From Lachnospiraceae bacterium UBA3282 (GTDB lineage Bacteria > Bacillota > Clostridia > Lachnospirales > Lachnospiraceae), in NCBI GenBank assembly GCA_002361735.1, contig DETS01000011.1, positions 29,524 through 93,523 of the forward strand: a stretch of DNA of 64,000 nucleotides, written 5' to 3'. The stretch's first letter is position 1, and every line of letters begins with the position of its first letter. A program made the translations under genes and the position numbers. Of the stretch, positions 62,077 through 64,000 are shown piece by piece. The notes beneath the pieces were generated by a model that worked only from the letters and a program-made list of their open reading frames with translations, did no database searches and had not been told where the DNA came from.

Positions 62077-63240
62077 TCAGAGGAGAAATGCCGCCAGCGC
62101 CACATTGCTCACGTCAATCCCCCGGGGAGTCAAAAAAAGCCGTCCCCCCTTCCTCACAAGAAGGCGCTGCCCCACAAGACGCGAGATGACCTCACCGTAG
62201 ACTTCATCCACCGACACGCCGAAAGTGTCATGAAACGCCGCTTCCGAAACGCCTTCCATCAAACGCAGCCCCAAAAACATAAACTCCTCCATCTGTTCCT
62301 GTCTCGTGAGGGACTGCCGCTCGCACAACCGGTACGTATGGTAAGCCGCCGGCTCCTCCGGGTTTTTCCATCTGACATTGCCGATCATGGAAGCCGCTCC
62401 CAGCCCCAGCCCCAAATAGTCGCCCCGCTGCCAATACACCTTATTATGACGGCATTCCCGGCCTTCCCGCGCATAATTGGAGATCTCATAGCGGTGATAA
62501 CCCGCTTCCAATAACACCCGTTCTGTCATATAATACAGTTCCCGCTCCTCATCCTCATCAGGAAAGACATAGTCCCCTTGGTTTACATAAAGTGGGGTTC
62601 CTTCCTCCAGGATCAGGCTGTAGGCGGAGATGTGCTCCGGAGAAAGGGCGCACACCTGCGCAAGCGTTCTTTGATAAGAAGCCGCCGTCTGCCCCGGAAG
62701 CGCCGTCATCAGATCGACATTGATATTGCGAAAGCCCGCTTCCCTCGCCAGGCGGTAGGTCCTCAAAAACGTTTCATAGTCATGGATGCGCCCGATCCGC
62801 GCAAGCTCACCGTCATCCGCCGACTGCAAACCGATGCTGAGACGATTGATACCACATGTTATGTAATATGCCAGTTTTTCCCGATCCACCGTTCCGGGAT
62901 TGCACTCCACAGTGATCTCCGCATCCTCCGCCATAACAAAGGACGCCCTGATGACGTCCATGATCTCACCCATCTCCTCCGCGGAAAGCAGCGAAGGCGT
63001 GCCGCCGCCGAAGAAGATAGATATCACCCGATATTTTTTATATTGCGGCGCGCGGAGAGCGATTTCTCCGCGCAGCAAGTTTACATAATTCTTTATATCC
63101 TGTATCTCTGTCGGCTTGATGTTTCCCGCGCGTTGTCGGTTTACATAATTTCTATCCCCTACAGGAAAAGACAAAAAATCGCAGTAAAGACATTTCCTCA
63201 CACAGAACGGGATATGGATATACAGGCTTAAGTCTCTCAT
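62077..63240 (-). CDS. hemW: HemW, radical SAM heme chaperone (HemN-like)
   Basis: A 387-residue radical SAM protein with the cluster motif CVRKCLYC (C13, C17, C20), the IFFGGGTPSLLS S-adenosylmethionine site and a C-terminal HemN domain. HemW delivers heme to haemoproteins and is widely misannotated as coproporphyrinogen oxidase. Residues about 31-50 are an extra 20-residue stretch flanked by two NYVN copies. It lies 12 nt after lepA, a common Gram-positive arrangement. Confidence 0.92.
   Translation of the reverse strand: MRDLSLYIHIPFCVRKCLYCDFLSFPVGDRNYVNRQRAGNIKPTEIQDIKNYVNLLRGEIALRAPQYKKYRVISIFFGGGTPSLLSAEEMGEIMDVIRASFVMAEDAEITVECNPGTVDREKLAYYITCGINRLSIGLQSADDGELARIGRIHDYETFLRTYRLAREAGFRNINVDLMTALPGQTAASYQRTLAQVCALSPEHISAYSLILEEGTPLYVNQGDYVFPDEDEERELYYMTERVLLEAGYHRYEISNYAREGRECRHNKVYWQRGDYLGLGLGAASMIGNVRWKNPEEPAAYHTYRLCERQSLTRQEQMEEFMFLGLRLMEGVSEAAFHDTFGVSVDEVYGEVISRLVGQRLLVRKGGRLFLTPRGIDVSNVALAAFLL
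63079..63150 (-). repeat. 60-bp in-frame insertion bounded by 12-bp direct repeats in hemW
   Basis: The sequence GTTTACATAATT occurs at 63079-63090 and again at 63139-63150, exactly 60 nt apart. The intervening sequence is unlike typical HemW. Removing one repeat and the insert restores the expected spacing between the cluster motif and the next conserved block. Confidence 0.7.
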
Positions 63241-63252
63241 ATTTCAATCCCA

Positions 63253-64000
63253 TCAGTCATCATCTAATTTCAAGACACTCATAAAGGCGCTCTGCGGAAT
63301 CTCGACATTGCCGACCTGACGCATCCGCTTTTTTCCTTCCTTCTGCTTCTCCAGCAGCTTCTTTTTACGGGTGATATCGCCGCCGTAGCACTTGGCGAGG
63401 ACATCCTTTCTCATCGCTTTTACGGTCTCTCTGGCAATGATCTTGCCGCCCACCGCCGCCTGGATGGGAATCTCAAAGAGGTGTCTCGGGATCTCGTCCT
63501 TTAGCTTTTCACACATCTTTCTGCCGCGCTCATAGGCGCTGTCCGCGTGAACGATAAAGGAGAGGGCATCCACCTCGTCGTGATTGATGAGGATGTCCAG
63601 CTTCACCAGCTTTGACTGCTCATATCCCTTCATTTCATAATCAAAAGAAGCGTAGCCGCGGGATCTGGATTTGAGCGCATCAAAGAAGTCATATATGATC
63701 TCATTTAACGGCAGTTCGTATTTTAATAACGCCCGTGATGCTTCGATATACTCGGTACTGATATAGCGGCCCCGCCTTTCCTGACAAAGCTGCATGATGG
63801 GACCGATAAACTCCGTGGTCACCATGATCTCCGCGCTGACGACCGGTTCTTCCATGTAGTCGATCTCGGAAGGATCGGGCAGATTCGAGGGATTGGTCAG
63901 TTCGATCATCTCCCCGTTGGTCTTATAGACCCTGTAAATAACGCCCGGCGCGGTGGTCACCAAATCCAGGTTGTATTCCCGCTCCAGCCGCTCCTGAATG
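63253..64000 (-). CDS. lepA: LepA (elongation factor 4), C-terminal part
   Basis: About 248 C-terminal residues, running off the right edge. Domain V and the LepA-specific C-terminal domain are recognisable (AVGGKIIARETVKAMRKDV, then CYGGDITRKKKLLEKQKEGK), as is FFDALKSRSRGYASFDYE. LepA is a ribosome-associated back-translocase-like GTPase. The GTPase domain is outside the window. hemW follows 12 nt after the stop. Confidence 0.96.
   Translation of the reverse strand, partial: IQERLEREYNLDLVTTAPGVIYRVYKTNGEMIELTNPSNLPDPSEIDYMEEPVVSAEIMVTTEFIGPIMQLCQERRGRYISTEYIEASRALLKYELPLNEIIYDFFDALKSRSRGYASFDYEMKGYEQSKLVKLDILINHDEVDALSFIVHADSAYERGRKMCEKLKDEIPRHLFEIPIQAAVGGKIIARETVKAMRKDVLAKCYGGDITRKKKLLEKQKEGKKRMRQVGNVEIPQSAFMSVLKLDDD

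Overview
The window reads like the chromosome of a motile, spore-forming, Gram-positive clostridium, most probably a member of the Lachnospiraceae. The grounds are the CodY gene, the clostridial flagellar order (flgB to flhG with FlbD, MotE-like, FliY and the TIGR02530 protein), an intact sigma-K gene, a type IV pilus locus without any secretin, and moderate GC content. Every gene I accept lies on the minus strand, so transcription runs from the right edge (lepA) to the left edge (cheB). No tRNA, rRNA, CRISPR array or insertion sequence was seen, and no gene-free stretch exceeds 300 bases.

Right end, 64000 to about 61290: the C-terminal part of lepA, then hemW, then sigK behind a good vegetative-type promoter. 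Middle, about 61270 to 32979: a large type IV pilus locus. In transcription order it encodes a degenerate HD-GYP protein, PilT, PilB, two polytopic membrane glycosyltransferase-like proteins, PilC, an AT-rich JAMM/RadC-like protein with a 58-residue partner, the major pilin, the prepilin peptidase, a fused PilM-PilN, PilO, four pseudopilin-like proteins (three of them very large) and a 1873-residue membrane-anchored surface protein with proline-rich repeats. A strong terminator closes the locus at 32908-32940.

Next, 32716 to 26892: comM, dprA, topA and codY, with recognisable promoters before comM, topA and codY. Left half, 26801 to 1: the flagellar/chemotaxis superoperon, starting from a TTGTAA-N16-TATAAT promoter. 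It encodes rod and basal body (flgB, flgC, fliE, fliF), switch and export ATPase (fliG, fliH, fliI, fliJ), MotE-like, hook genes (fliK, flgD, TIGR02530, flgE), then after an internal terminator and a new promoter flbD, motA, motB, fliL, fliM, fliY, cheY, the export gate (fliO, fliP, fliQ, fliR, flhB, flhA), flhF, flhG, a PilZ protein and cheB, which runs off the edge.

The two halves give two motility machines, flagellum and retractile pilus. Each has a putative c-di-GMP-linked protein (PilZ protein on the flagellar side, degenerate HD-GYP protein on the pilus side). The most unusual part is the pilus locus: an oversized pseudopilin/tip set, a giant repeat-bearing surface protein, a PilM-PilN fusion, embedded membrane glycosyltransferases, a JAMM-protein insertion next to the pilin, a 12-G tract before the prepilin peptidase, and linkage to sigK. 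All start-site, promoter and RNA-structure calls were made by eye.
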